36,575 nucleotides of DNA, from the NCBI GenBank assembly GCA_017476425.1, contig JAFUZV010000081.1:1-36575 (forward strand), given 5' to 3'. The stretch is from Selenomonadaceae bacterium. Its GTDB lineage: Bacteria; Bacillota; Negativicutes; Selenomonadales; Selenomonadaceae. A model generated the notes under the pieces. The model worked only from the letters and a program-made list of their open reading frames with translations, made no database searches and was not told the DNA's origin. Below are positions 16,467 through 25,242 of the stretch, piece by piece. Made by a program: the position numbers and the translations under genes. Position 1 is the first letter of the stretch, and each line of letters begins with the position of its first letter.

Positions 16467-16784
16467 ATGGAAACAAAATTTGCTGATAAAAATTGTCCGC
16501 TGGAATATATTAATGACATTCTCGGCGGAAAATGGAAAATTAAATTGATATGGATAATTTATCAATATAAGTCAATTCGCTTTAATCAACTTAAACGTGA
16601 ATTGCCGGGAATTACAGATTTAATGCTGACAAAGATTTTAAAAAGCCTCGTTGAAAATAAAATTGTTGATCGTAAATCGTTTGATGAAGTGCCGCCGCAC
16701 GTTGAATATTCTTTAACTGCAAACGGTATTAAACTTGTCGAGGCTCTTCGTGATATTCGCCGCTGGATTGATGAACAAAATTAA
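16467..16784 (+). CDS. HxlR/MarR-type winged-helix regulator
   Basis: 105 residues. The HxlR signature is clear: CPLEYINDILGGKWKIKLIW, RFNQLKRELPGIT, and LVEN-type wing followed by VEYSLTANG. Cys10 near the N-terminus corresponds to the redox-sensing cysteine of YodB/HypR-like members, though only a conserved position is seen. It probably senses electrophiles or disulfide stress. It is convergent with and overlaps by 4 nt the FrnE-like gene, and diverges from the MBL hydrolase, both plausible targets. Confidence 0.88.
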   Translation: METKFADKNCPLEYINDILGGKWKIKLIWIIYQYKSIRFNQLKRELPGITDLMLTKILKSLVENKIVDRKSFDEVPPHVEYSLTANGIKLVEALRDIRRWIDEQN

Positions 16785-17467
16785 TTTTCAAATCTGCAAC
16801 CGTTCGGACCGCAAGTCATACCATTCAGATCGTCAAAATCTTCTTTTGAAAGAATATCTTCGATCGCTTCTTTGATCACTTCGATCGGTTGTGCGCCTGA
16901 AAGTGCATATTTGCCATTGATCAGAAAATAAGGCACACCGTGAATGCCGAGCATTGCCGCCTCATTTTCATCAGCACGAACTTCAGCGGCGAATTTATCT
17001 GAATTTAAGAGATCATCAACTTCATTTTCATCAATTCCACATTCAACAGCGATCTTTTTCAAAACTTTACGATCACTTAATTCAAGATTTTTGGTAAAAT
17101 AAGCGTCGAAAAGTTTTGTAATGATCTCATTGTGATTTTTTTGTTGTGCAAGTTTAGTTAATCGCAATGAATCAAAAGTATTTGTATAACGTGTTGAGGA
17201 ATATTTAAAATCAATTCCTTCACGTTGACCCATAATTGAAATTGCTTCAATTCGTTTTGCGGCATCTTCTTTGCTGAGATTATATTTTTGTGCAAAGCGA
17301 TCAACTGTTGAAGAAACAACTTTATTACTTGCAGTTGGATCAAGTTCAAAACTTTTAAATTCAACTTCGATCTTGTCGCTTTTCACTTCTGCAAGAGCCT
17401 TTTCAAGCCGCTTTTCACCGATATAGCAAAACGGACAAGCATAATCTGACCAAATTTCAATTTTCAT
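16781..17467 (-). CDS. frnE: DsbA-family oxidoreductase, FrnE-like
   Basis: 228 residues. A thioredoxin fold with a helical insert; CPFC (Cys11, Cys14) near the N-terminus, and the cis-Pro loop HGVPYFLI near residue 195. A second cysteine pair, CGPNGC (Cys219, Cys224), gives the C-terminal CX4C motif of FrnE. No signal peptide, so it acts in the cytoplasm. FrnE proteins are dithiol oxidoreductases linked to oxidative stress. Its last 4 nt overlap the convergent HxlR gene. Confidence 0.88.
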   Translation of the reverse strand: MKIEIWSDYACPFCYIGEKRLEKALAEVKSDKIEVEFKSFELDPTASNKVVSSTVDRFAQKYNLSKEDAAKRIEAISIMGQREGIDFKYSSTRYTNTFDSLRLTKLAQQKNHNEIITKLFDAYFTKNLELSDRKVLKKIAVECGIDENEVDDLLNSDKFAAEVRADENEAAMLGIHGVPYFLINGKYALSGAQPIEVIKEAIEDILSKEDFDDLNGMTCGPNGCRFEN

Positions 17468-17504
17468 ATCAATTACTTCTTTCTTTAGAAAAATTTTTAA
17501 AGTG

Positions 17505-17532
17505 ATTATACAAAAATTTTCATTTTTGGCAA
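17505..17532 (-). promoter_or_regulatory. Predicted promoter for the FrnE-like gene
   Basis: On the minus strand TTGCCA (17532-17527), a 16-nt spacer and consensus TATAAT (17510-17505), about 38 nt before the ATG. Confidence 0.65.
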
Positions 17533-17602
17533 GAACGCAATTTTTATTTAGTTACTATTAAAAAATATAGTGACTTAGGTGATTGAAAGTAATAGGTTTA
17601 TT

Positions 17603-17887
17603 ATGAAATTCAAAACTAAATTTAACAAAGCATCATTCAGTTTCAAAACGAAATTGCTAATACTTTTCTTGCTGATAAGTGCAGTGCCGTTAGTATTAGC
17701 AATAGGACTCAATGCAATGAATATGATCACTGACTTAGAACAAAATACAATTAAAGATGGCGAATTAAGAAACAGAATTGCTCAAGAAAAGATAACGGAG
17801 CTTTACGAAAAAAATTTTAATATTCTTCACGTCCTCGCAGATACTCCTATAAGTTATCATTATCCACGAATGGAAGGATTAATTTGA
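17603..17887 (+). pseudogene. Truncated N-terminus of a methyl-accepting chemotaxis or sensor protein
   Basis: 94 residues from ATG 17603 (weak AATAGG site). A basic N-terminus is followed by one membrane helix (about 19-37, LLILFLLISAVPLVLAIG), then an extracytoplasmic helix with LRNRIAQEKITELYEKNFN and HVLADTP. This is the opening of a dCache-type chemoreceptor or sensor kinase. The rest of the sensor, the second membrane helix, HAMP and signalling domains are missing. The frame ends at the Shine-Dalgarno/start of the next gene, with 4-nt overlap. Likely a deletion remnant; a genuine small single-pass protein is the alternative. Confidence 0.6.
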
Positions 17888-19104
17888 ATATTTTTTTTCT
17901 TCTATCATTAACACTGCTGATAATCATCTTGTTGTTGAGGCGCAAATTACAAATCGGAACTTGTATGCTGATCGGCGGTCTTTTTATTTGGTTAATTCGA
18001 TCGACAAATTTAAATGATCTTTTAACGGCTTTGATCTCAACATTTTCACAATATCGAACTTACGATATAATTTTAGCGTTGTACTTCGTAATGTGTCTTG
18101 AAATTGAATTGAGGTTAAGCGGCTCATTAACTGATATGGTTAAGGCACTGCGCAGAATTTTTTCAAGCGTGAAAATTTTGCTTGCAGTGATGCCGGCATT
18201 TTTAGGCTTGTTACCTTCAGTCGGTGGTGCAAGATTTTCTGCGCCGATCGTCGAAGAACTCAGCAAAGATTTATCAATAACAGCAAGTCATAAAGCGGCG
18301 ATCAATTTTTGGTTCAGACATCTATTTGAATTTTCAAGTCCGATAATTCCGGGTATGATAATGGCTTGTTCAATCGCCGGTGTAACGTTCGGTGAATTTT
18401 TAAAACATCTTTCGTGGTTGACGATCTTAGCATTCAGCGTCGGTTATTTTATTTTGATTCGTCCGATCGAAATCGAAAATGAAATTTTGCCTAATGAATC
18501 AGCGGCGGAACTTCGTCACGAAAATAACGGCTTGATCATTTCACTCGGATCAGTTGTATCGATCTTTTTGATCGTCGTCTTCGGCGGACTCAATGCCTCA
18601 ACTGCAACAGCGATTGTAACTATTGCAATGTTCTTTGTGCTGATCGCTGTTCGTCGTTTCGTAAGTGCAAAAGAAATTTTTATCGGTGCGCTTGATCCGA
18701 AAATGATTCTAAATATCGCCTGCATTCTTTACTTTATCGATTTGTTAACTGTTACTGATGTTTTGAATGAGATCGTCAAGGCTTTTCAAAATTCGCCGTT
18801 ACCTGTTCCGGTGATCATTGCTTGCGTTTCGTTGATAATCGGAATTTTAACGGGAATGAGTCAAGGTCACGTTGCGATCGTTATGCCGATCGTTGCCGCT
18901 ATGGGTACAGGCAATTTAGATCTTGCAGGCGTTGCAATGGCTTTTGGTGTCGCCGGGCAAATGCTCACTCCAACACATTTTTGTCTGATCGTTACGATCG
19001 ATTATTTCAAAACAGATTTATTCAGTACATTGAAACCGATTTTGATCTGCGAAATGATCATTTTGACGATCTTCAGCATTTATAGTTATTTCACCTGGAA
19101 TTAA
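17884..19104 (+). CDS. DUF401-family multi-pass membrane protein
   Basis: 406 residues from TTG 17884, with GGAAGGA 6-8 nt upstream inside the truncated sensor frame. There are about ten hydrophobic helices. A conserved loop PSVGGARFSAPIVEE and a second SPIIPGMIMA-like loop occur in the first half. In the second half GMSQGHVAIVMPIVAAM and QMLTPTHFC are the mirrored half-repeat. This pattern matches DUF401, thought to belong to the ion-transporter superfamily. Transported substrate unknown. It is terminated by the hairpin at 19114-19146. Confidence 0.82.
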   Translation: MNIFFLLSLTLLIIILLLRRKLQIGTCMLIGGLFIWLIRSTNLNDLLTALISTFSQYRTYDIILALYFVMCLEIELRLSGSLTDMVKALRRIFSSVKILLAVMPAFLGLLPSVGGARFSAPIVEELSKDLSITASHKAAINFWFRHLFEFSSPIIPGMIMACSIAGVTFGEFLKHLSWLTILAFSVGYFILIRPIEIENEILPNESAAELRHENNGLIISLGSVVSIFLIVVFGGLNASTATAIVTIAMFFVLIAVRRFVSAKEIFIGALDPKMILNIACILYFIDLLTVTDVLNEIVKAFQNSPLPVPVIIACVSLIIGILTGMSQGHVAIVMPIVAAMGTGNLDLAGVAMAFGVAGQMLTPTHFCLIVTIDYFKTDLFSTLKPILICEMIILTIFSIYSYFTWN

Positions 19105-19113
19105 TTTATAATT

Positions 19114-19146
19114 AAAAAAAGCAGGCGATTAAACCTGCATTTTTTA
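19114..19146. terminator. Intrinsic terminator between convergent genes
   Basis: GCAGG (19121-19125) pairs with CCTGC (19134-19138), flanked by an A-run (19114-19120) and a T-run (19140-19145), so usable in both directions. It closes the DUF401 gene and the long minus-strand run 27799-19160. Confidence 0.75.
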
Positions 19147-19159
19147 TTGCAAAAATTTT

Positions 19160-20338
19160 TCATAAGATTGGTACGATACCTTCAGCCGCAAGCATCCACA
19201 TTATCGGATCAAGTACTCTGTGCGGCGTAAGTGTCGGCAATCGTTTTAAATGATCCGGCGGTTGTCCAAAACTTGATAACCCAAAGACTCTAACTTTATT
19301 CGGCATAAAATTTGCATCAATCGCATCAAGAAAAGCCGTCTCACCTTGTTGCTTTAGCCAATCACGAATTTCCATATCAACCATTTCACTATCAGAATCA
19401 ACAAAGCCTTTCATTTTAGCGTGAGGACTCGACTTCATAACCGTTGAGGAACTTCCAAAACCATTAGGCAAGTCACGCAATGTATCAAGTTTAGTTATGA
19501 CGATCGCCGCTTGTCGATCGATCTTATCACCTGGCAAAATATTACAACTTCGACGAATATAATTTGCAAGTGAATTAACCATTGTAACCATATTAGTTGG
19601 TGCACTCGTCTGACGTTCAGTCGCCATTGAGGCATTCAAAATATCAGTTGACAATGATGCACGAACACTTGTCAATAGCAGCGGATCGAACATTATCACA
19701 AGCATTTTTGCACCGGAAATATAGCGGCGAATCATTTCATCAATATCATCATCACCAACTTTTTCACAATCTTCACCGGCACCGTCATAAATCGTTAAGG
19801 CGTAAGTCGGAATGTGATCGGACTTTTCATTTTCACCGCTGTTGTCTAAAATTACCCATTGTTGAGGCTTAGGCGCAACGCCGGCTTTAGTACCTTCAGG
19901 ACAATGACGAGCCTCAAAAACATTATAATCAGCGGCTTGTGAATCTTTCGACGTTGTTGAGTCCATTGCTTGAATTACCCAAGGCAAGCCGGAATATTTC
20001 AATTCGTGCAACATAGTAGTCAAATAACTTGACTTTCCGGCTCCGGCAACACCTAAGACACAAAATCGTAAATATTTATCGTGAAACATAATCTGCGGCG
20101 GCAGCGGCTCACCACAAAATCTACAGACAGCTTCACCTGCCGGCTTGCCGTGACCTTTGCAAAAATTTTTACTACAAATCGGCAACCGTTTATGAAATCG
20201 ATCTAATATCGATAAAAAAATTTCGTGATGCCTATCTTGATTATAAGTGCAAAAAAATCTCATATTACTTAAACTGAGTTCTCTCATACAATGCGGACAA
20301 AGCACATCTGTTTTTTGAAATAATGAAAAAATCGACAT
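19160..20338 (-). CDS. Zinc-ribbon P-loop GTPase-like protein (double-GTPase 2-like)
   Basis: 392 residues, cytoplasmic. An N-terminal zinc-binding region holds CPHC (14-17), Cys30, Cys55/Cys60 and CRFC (72-75). A P-loop GTPase domain follows: Walker A GVAGAGKSS (96-104), a G3-like DGAG (185-188) after hydrophobic TIY, and G4 TKLD (282-285). The region between has MLVIMFDPL, typical of TRAFAC-like folds. It resembles the DO-GTPase2 group found in bacterial conflict-type operons; that match is from memory of the pattern. Shine-Dalgarno AGGTG. It lies 24 nt after the Uma2 gene and is the last gene of the run. Confidence 0.75.
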   Translation of the reverse strand: MSIFSLFQKTDVLCPHCMRELSLSNMRFFCTYNQDRHHEIFLSILDRFHKRLPICSKNFCKGHGKPAGEAVCRFCGEPLPPQIMFHDKYLRFCVLGVAGAGKSSYLTTMLHELKYSGLPWVIQAMDSTTSKDSQAADYNVFEARHCPEGTKAGVAPKPQQWVILDNSGENEKSDHIPTYALTIYDGAGEDCEKVGDDDIDEMIRRYISGAKMLVIMFDPLLLTSVRASLSTDILNASMATERQTSAPTNMVTMVNSLANYIRRSCNILPGDKIDRQAAIVITKLDTLRDLPNGFGSSSTVMKSSPHAKMKGFVDSDSEMVDMEIRDWLKQQGETAFLDAIDANFMPNKVRVFGLSSFGQPPDHLKRLPTLTPHRVLDPIMWMLAAEGIVPIL

Positions 20339-20362
20339 ATTAACACCTGTTTTGAGGATTTT

Positions 20363-20941
20363 TTAATTTTCGCTTTTAAACCACCATTTGAATACATTTC
20401 TAATATCAACGATCAGATCATCAAAAATTGAAACTTTTATTTCATTGTGGAGATTTTTATTTTCTTCATCATCGCTGACTTTGTAAACGTCATCAAGTTC
20501 ATATTTTCCGTTAATCAAGTGATAAACTTCAATACGTCTTGACCATTGATCGATAATCCAATATTCTTTAACGCCATTTTTTTCGTAAGCAGATTTTTTT
20601 AATCCAAGATCATTTTTCATTGTCGAATCACTCAAAACTTCAACAACTAAATCAGGTACGCCATAAACTTTTTTGCCATTCTTAACCGTCTCTAAATTAC
20701 AAACAATACTCAAGTCCGGTCTGAAATGATCTTCATTAGACAAGTAAACATCTGCATCTGCTACAACGATAGCATTAATATTTTTTTCGTCGATATATTG
20801 AACAAAAATATGATTCAATCTGCTGATTATCGTAATGTGATTTACAAAAGGTGCTGCTGCCGCCATAATAAATTTTTCACCTCCAATAATTTCAAAATCC
20901 GGATCTTCATTCAATTCGTAACCATAAGATAAATTTTCCAT
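20363..20941 (-). CDS. Uma2-family PD-(D/E)XK nuclease-like protein
   Basis: 192 residues from ATG 20941, with GAGGTGA 5 nt upstream; the GTG at 20950 overlaps that site. The Uma2/DUF820 core is clear: FRPDLSIV, then PDLVVEVLS (acidic catalytic residues), and KKSAYEKNGVKEYWIID. Members have a restriction-endonuclease fold; in most the biological role is unknown. It is sandwiched between the large J/zinc-ribbon/Fn3 protein (39 nt) and the GTPase (24 nt) in one direction. Uma2 genes are often mobile, so the position could be chance or functional. Confidence 0.88.
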   Translation of the reverse strand: MENLSYGYELNEDPDFEIIGGEKFIMAAAAPFVNHITIISRLNHIFVQYIDEKNINAIVVADADVYLSNEDHFRPDLSIVCNLETVKNGKKVYGVPDLVVEVLSDSTMKNDLGLKKSAYEKNGVKEYWIIDQWSRRIEVYHLINGKYELDDVYKVSDDEENKNLHNEIKVSIFDDLIVDIRNVFKWWFKSEN

Positions 20942-20980
20942 TAATCTCACCTCGTCATTACAAATTTCAACATAAAAATT

Positions 20981-23900
20981 TTATTTCTGCGGAACTCTTA
21001 AACTCTCAGGCTTTGCCGGACGAATATCAAAATGTTTTGCGTCCTTCTTAGACGGCAGCAATTTTATAAATGTCCCTTCTGCAATACCTTCCCAAAGAGA
21101 ATTATCAAGCGGATATTCTTGACGACCGCCGGGTAAGCCGCCATCTGATCCTTGAATCGTACGAATTTTGATCGTTGAGGGCTCATCAAGTTCAATGTTC
21201 GAGCCGCCATTTTTATTATAAGCAAGATACAACGAAGGAATATATTCAGAATTCGTTTCAATGATTAATTTGCAATTCTTAGCACGCAAAGTTTTTTTCA
21301 AAATTCCACTTGTTGCCCATTCAAACCAATAAACAATTTCAGCTTTCGGACGATTATTTATCACTTCAGTTGACGGTTCAGAAAAAATTGTACTGCCGTC
21401 GCTCATCTTATATTCACCGATCACAGTCAAATAAAGTTCCATTTGCGGCGGCGAATGAATTATAATTACTTTGTCGAGTTCATATTTTTTTGAAAAGATC
21501 GATCTCATTCGATTATTTTTTGCGTCGTCGATTGTCATATAAAGTCTTCCACGATTATTTTTGTTCGTCAATGCGTAATGAATTTTTACGAGATTATCCG
21601 GCAGTGGATTCAAAATTATTTTCAGCTTGCCATTATCGATCGAAGTTTTATCTTTATTGATCGTGCAAGGTGTAATATTAGCGATCGTCACAACGTCACA
21701 GATCACACCTAAAGTTTGAGTTGCAGAGATCACAGCGATCTTACAAAATTCATCAGTCAATTTAAATTCACAACTCTGCATTCTGCTGTCAGTCGCCGCA
21801 AAAATTTTTTTACTGCCAAGAATATTATCAAGTTTATTGAGTTCGATCCGTTTAACCATTTGTTTAAGACTGTCGATATTAAGCTGAGTATTTTTCATTT
21901 CACGAAAGTAAACAGTAAAATCACCGGTTGATCGCCAGTTGAAAGTTACATTATTATTGATAACGTGATAAGAAATATTTTGCAAAGCAGTCGGCGGAGA
22001 TTCCGGCGTTAAATTAACCGTCAAGCCGTCACTGTATTCATATTTATGATTGACTTTCCAAACTTTATTATAATTATCTTGATCCGGCAAAACTTCATTA
22101 TCATCAGCGGCATCATAAACACATTGAAGTCGATAGTAATATTGTCTCTTACTTCTGACGGCACGATCAACAAAAGGTGATTGACGACAACAGCCATCAA
22201 TGACAACGCTGTTACCTTCGCTGTCACTTCTCAAAATTCTAACTCCGATACATTTTTTCGACGGCTTGATCCAACTGAAATGACAAAAACCATCTTCAGT
22301 TTTAGCGATCAAATTTTTTTCTTCAATGTCGCTGTAATGGACAACTTCACAAGTTGCAGGATCAGAGATCGCACCAACTCTAACAGCAAAAACAGCATAA
22401 CCATATTTAACGCCGGTGAAAATATTTTTGTCTTCAAATTCAAGGCGATCGGACTTATCAAGAAGAATTTCACCATCTTTATTATTGAGTGGAACGCCGC
22501 CGATCTTTTTAACGAGTTGATATTTAACGCTAAAATCATTCGCCGGTTGCCAAGTGATCGTACAAGTCAATTTGACTTCTTCAAAATCTTCAGTTGATCG
22601 ACTCTGACCATTGACGGAAATTTTATTTGTGATCGAAGTATTTTTTGGAATTTTATTTGACGCTGATTCTTTAATTATCGCCGTGATCGCTGTCGGTTGC
22701 TTAGGTTTAATTAATCGCAGTCGATCGATCGCCGGACGATAATTTTTTATTCCTGCATTGTTCATCTTTTGTAAAATTTCTATGCAGTCAAGAACAGCTT
22801 TATCCGGTGCAACTGATAATGACGGTAATTTTGATTTTGCCCAGCTCATCAATTCTTGTTTCTTTTGTGCGATCGTTGCCTTGTCAACACGATCTTCAAG
22901 TGATTTCAATTTCAGATCGTCCGGCTTGATCTGTCTTGCCTTAACAATCAGTGCAACAACGTGATTCATTAACAGATTAACATTTACGTCAACTTTTTGC
23001 GCCTTCTCAACTTCAGTTAAAATTTCATTCGCCTCGTCAATGTAGGCAAAAAATTTTTTCATATCAACAAGGTGAAAATCACAATGCGGACAACGTTCAG
23101 ATGCTGAAGGAATTTTTTTACCACACTTCGGACAATCAATATAAAAACTTTCTCCACAAGCAGGACATTTAGCATTTTTCAATGATTCTTTAGTGTTAAG
23201 CCGCGTCTTAGTATGACAATTACTGCAAGTGATCATTAGTGAAAAACCGCAGTAAGTGCAATGCTCCGAAGTCGCCGGGATTTTTCGGCGGCAGCTTGGA
23301 CAATCAATATAAAAATTCTCACCACAAGCAGGACATTTTGAATTTTGAAGAGCCTCACGAGTTCTAAAATGTGTTGACGTTTGACAATTTCCACAAGTTA
23401 TATAAAATTCAGTCTCAGCAGGATTTTCAGCAGATTCATAAGGATCATTCAGCAAACCGGCAAATTTATTGTAAAGCGAAATTGCAAGTTCATAATTGTT
23501 TGCAACGCCTTTCAAGCCTTTTTGATTTTGAATTTTATCGATACATTTATTAGCAAAAAAACTATCACGCTTGAAAATTTCCGGTGCAGATTTTAAACTT
23601 TGAAAAAAATCATTCAGCGGCTCCAGATCAAGTGAATGATTGTAACGATATTTATTTTCATTAGAGTTGAACACCTGCATTTGAGCGATATTTAAAATAT
23701 TTTTTATCGAATGCCATTCCGGAACAGGTCCGGAAATTTGCTGCGCCTCACGTCGAAAAATTTCCGAAAGTTCTTCAGCACTCCAATTTCTATACGAACT
23801 TGCAACAGGTTCTCTGCCGTCAAGTTTAAGCGCAAGTTCATATAGATTATTAACAACTGGCGACCAAGCATAACGCTTAAAATCAGTGAAAGTCTGAAAA

Positions 23901-24391
23901 TCAATAAAATTTTTTCGGAGATCATTCATCACGCTGTCAGACATAAAAAATTCATTGAGTACTTTAACGATCGAATTTTTATTGCGTGGATTTTTGATCT
24001 CAAAACCTTCTTGCTTATAAGTTGCTTCAACCGTTGCTAAACTCAATTTCAATTTTTCGCTGACTTTCTTCATCTGCGCACGAGTAACTTGCATAGTAAT
24101 TCCGCTTTTGTCACGCAGAAGATAAATATAACTCCTCAACTGTTTAATGCGTTCTTCCTTCAACTTCTTTGCAACATTCTCACGGATTCTTTGATTTTCA
24201 ATCAGCATAATTATTTTATCACTCATTGCGAGTTGCTCTTTGATCTCATTGAGACGCTGAACATCAACAGTAGTATTTTGTTCCGTCGTTAATCGCTTCT
24301 TCCATTCATCGAAAGCCGCTTTGATCTTTTTGGTGTTGTCCGGCGGATCAAATTCTATTCCGAGCATCTCAAAACAATCTTGCATTTCCAA
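20981..24391 (-). CDS. Giant cytoplasmic J-like / tandem zinc-ribbon / Fn3-like protein
   Basis: 1,136 residues, no signal peptide or membrane helix. Residues 1-50 look like a J-domain (CFEMLGIEFDPP..IKAAFDEWKKRL) without an HPD motif. A helical region (50-330) follows. Next comes a cysteine block (333-437) with eight CxxC pairs, that is four zinc ribbons arranged as a duplicated 50-residue pair. After more helices (440-590) come Fn3-like beta domains (about 600-1000), and a C-terminal beta region. The start is TTG 24391 (10 nt after GAGGTGA) or ATG 24385. Function unknown; the domains suggest a scaffold for protein binding next to a GTPase. Confidence 0.75.
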   Translation of the reverse strand: MEMQDCFEMLGIEFDPPDNTKKIKAAFDEWKKRLTTEQNTTVDVQRLNEIKEQLAMSDKIIMLIENQRIRENVAKKLKEERIKQLRSYIYLLRDKSGITMQVTRAQMKKVSEKLKLSLATVEATYKQEGFEIKNPRNKNSIVKVLNEFFMSDSVMNDLRKNFIDFQTFTDFKRYAWSPVVNNLYELALKLDGREPVASSYRNWSAEELSEIFRREAQQISGPVPEWHSIKNILNIAQMQVFNSNENKYRYNHSLDLEPLNDFFQSLKSAPEIFKRDSFFANKCIDKIQNQKGLKGVANNYELAISLYNKFAGLLNDPYESAENPAETEFYITCGNCQTSTHFRTREALQNSKCPACGENFYIDCPSCRRKIPATSEHCTYCGFSLMITCSNCHTKTRLNTKESLKNAKCPACGESFYIDCPKCGKKIPSASERCPHCDFHLVDMKKFFAYIDEANEILTEVEKAQKVDVNVNLLMNHVVALIVKARQIKPDDLKLKSLEDRVDKATIAQKKQELMSWAKSKLPSLSVAPDKAVLDCIEILQKMNNAGIKNYRPAIDRLRLIKPKQPTAITAIIKESASNKIPKNTSITNKISVNGQSRSTEDFEEVKLTCTITWQPANDFSVKYQLVKKIGGVPLNNKDGEILLDKSDRLEFEDKNIFTGVKYGYAVFAVRVGAISDPATCEVVHYSDIEEKNLIAKTEDGFCHFSWIKPSKKCIGVRILRSDSEGNSVVIDGCCRQSPFVDRAVRSKRQYYYRLQCVYDAADDNEVLPDQDNYNKVWKVNHKYEYSDGLTVNLTPESPPTALQNISYHVINNNVTFNWRSTGDFTVYFREMKNTQLNIDSLKQMVKRIELNKLDNILGSKKIFAATDSRMQSCEFKLTDEFCKIAVISATQTLGVICDVVTIANITPCTINKDKTSIDNGKLKIILNPLPDNLVKIHYALTNKNNRGRLYMTIDDAKNNRMRSIFSKKYELDKVIIIHSPPQMELYLTVIGEYKMSDGSTIFSEPSTEVINNRPKAEIVYWFEWATSGILKKTLRAKNCKLIIETNSEYIPSLYLAYNKNGGSNIELDEPSTIKIRTIQGSDGGLPGGRQEYPLDNSLWEGIAEGTFIKLLPSKKDAKHFDIRPAKPESLRVPQK

Positions 24392-24445
24392 TTCGTTCTC
24401 TTCACCTCGATTAGTTTAAGAATTTTATTCGATATAGTTTAATTT

Positions 24446-24748
24446 TTAATTACATTTCCACTGAAAATTTTTCATATCGACGCAATTATTATCTTTGAAT
24501 TGAACGCCTTCACTTACTAAAAGATCACGTTGATTTTCAAAATTCGGCGCAAGTCGTCCTTGATGATTAACAACACGATGACAAGGATAATCGCCATAAA
24601 AATCTGATATGCTCAAAACTTTTCCGACAAGACGAGAATTTTTATCTCTGCCGATCAACTTTGCGATCTGTCCGTAAGTTGCAACTTTACCCGACGGAAT
24701 TTCTTCAACGACAGAAAGAATTTCATAGATCAAATTTTTATCAATCAA
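24446..24748 (-). CDS. Short MGMT-like protein (alkyltransferase-like, Cys retained)
   Basis: 100 residues, only the C-terminal DNA-binding domain of the MGMT family. VATYGQIAKLIG forms the helix-turn-helix, and YPCHRVVN contains Cys56 at the alkyl-acceptor position. Alkyltransferase-like proteins of this length usually have Trp in place of this Cys. A short active transferase is therefore possible, as is a lesion-recognition protein. Start TTG 24748, with GGAG inside ogt; it overlaps ogt by 8 nt, so is translationally coupled. Confidence 0.85.
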   Translation of the reverse strand: MIDKNLIYEILSVVEEIPSGKVATYGQIAKLIGRDKNSRLVGKVLSISDFYGDYPCHRVVNHQGRLAPNFENQRDLLVSEGVQFKDNNCVDMKNFQWKCN

Positions 24749-25241
24749 TTAAACATTTCTCCAAATTCAAAAGCCTTGATTTCTTATCGATACCACCGGC
24801 ATAGCCCGTTAAGCTGCCATCACTGCCAATAACACGATGACAAGGAATTATTATAGAAATTTTATTTTTGCCGACAGCATCACCGATCGCTTGTGCTGAA
24901 AATCTCTGCAAATTTCTTTGATCAGCAATGACCTTTGAAAGTTCACCGTAAGTTGTAATTTTGCCATATGGAATTTTTAACAGCAATTTCCAAACTTCAA
25001 TTTGAAAGTAAGTTCCGATCATTTTCAGCGGCGGAAGAAAATCAGGCTCATAACCATTAAAATAAATATCAAGCCATTTTTTAGTTACGTCAAATATTTC
25101 TAAATTCTTCTTTTCAATTTGATCAAAAATTTCTTGCGGAAAATATTTTTGCGCCTCAAAATACAAGTCGATCAAAAAATTATCTTCAGCGATTAAAAAA
25201 ATTTTTCCGATTGGAGATTGATAATAATTTTTGTAATACAT
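24741..25241 (-). CDS. ogt: O6-methylguanine-DNA methyltransferase
   Basis: 166 residues, standard Ogt length. An N-terminal ribonuclease-H-like domain is followed by the DNA-binding domain: FQIEVWKLLLKIPYGKITTYGEL, then IIPCHRVIGSDGSLTGYAGG. The acceptor Cys is 134. It removes alkyl groups from O6 of guanine in a suicide reaction. It starts 1 nt after tag and overlaps the short MGMT-like gene, so the three repair genes form one unit. Confidence 0.94.
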   Translation of the reverse strand: MYYKNYYQSPIGKIFLIAEDNFLIDLYFEAQKYFPQEIFDQIEKKNLEIFDVTKKWLDIYFNGYEPDFLPPLKMIGTYFQIEVWKLLLKIPYGKITTYGELSKVIADQRNLQRFSAQAIGDAVGKNKISIIIPCHRVIGSDGSLTGYAGGIDKKSRLLNLEKCLID

Positions 25242-25242
25242 T

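Noticed and set aside
20363..20941. Uma2 gene as an insertion sequence or transposase-linked element
   Set aside because: No terminal repeats, target duplications or transposase are seen around it, though Uma2 genes are often mobile.
22181..22597. 138-codon plus-strand frame
   Set aside because: It is antisense to the giant J/zinc-ribbon/Fn3 gene, is compositionally a shadow and has no ribosome-binding site.
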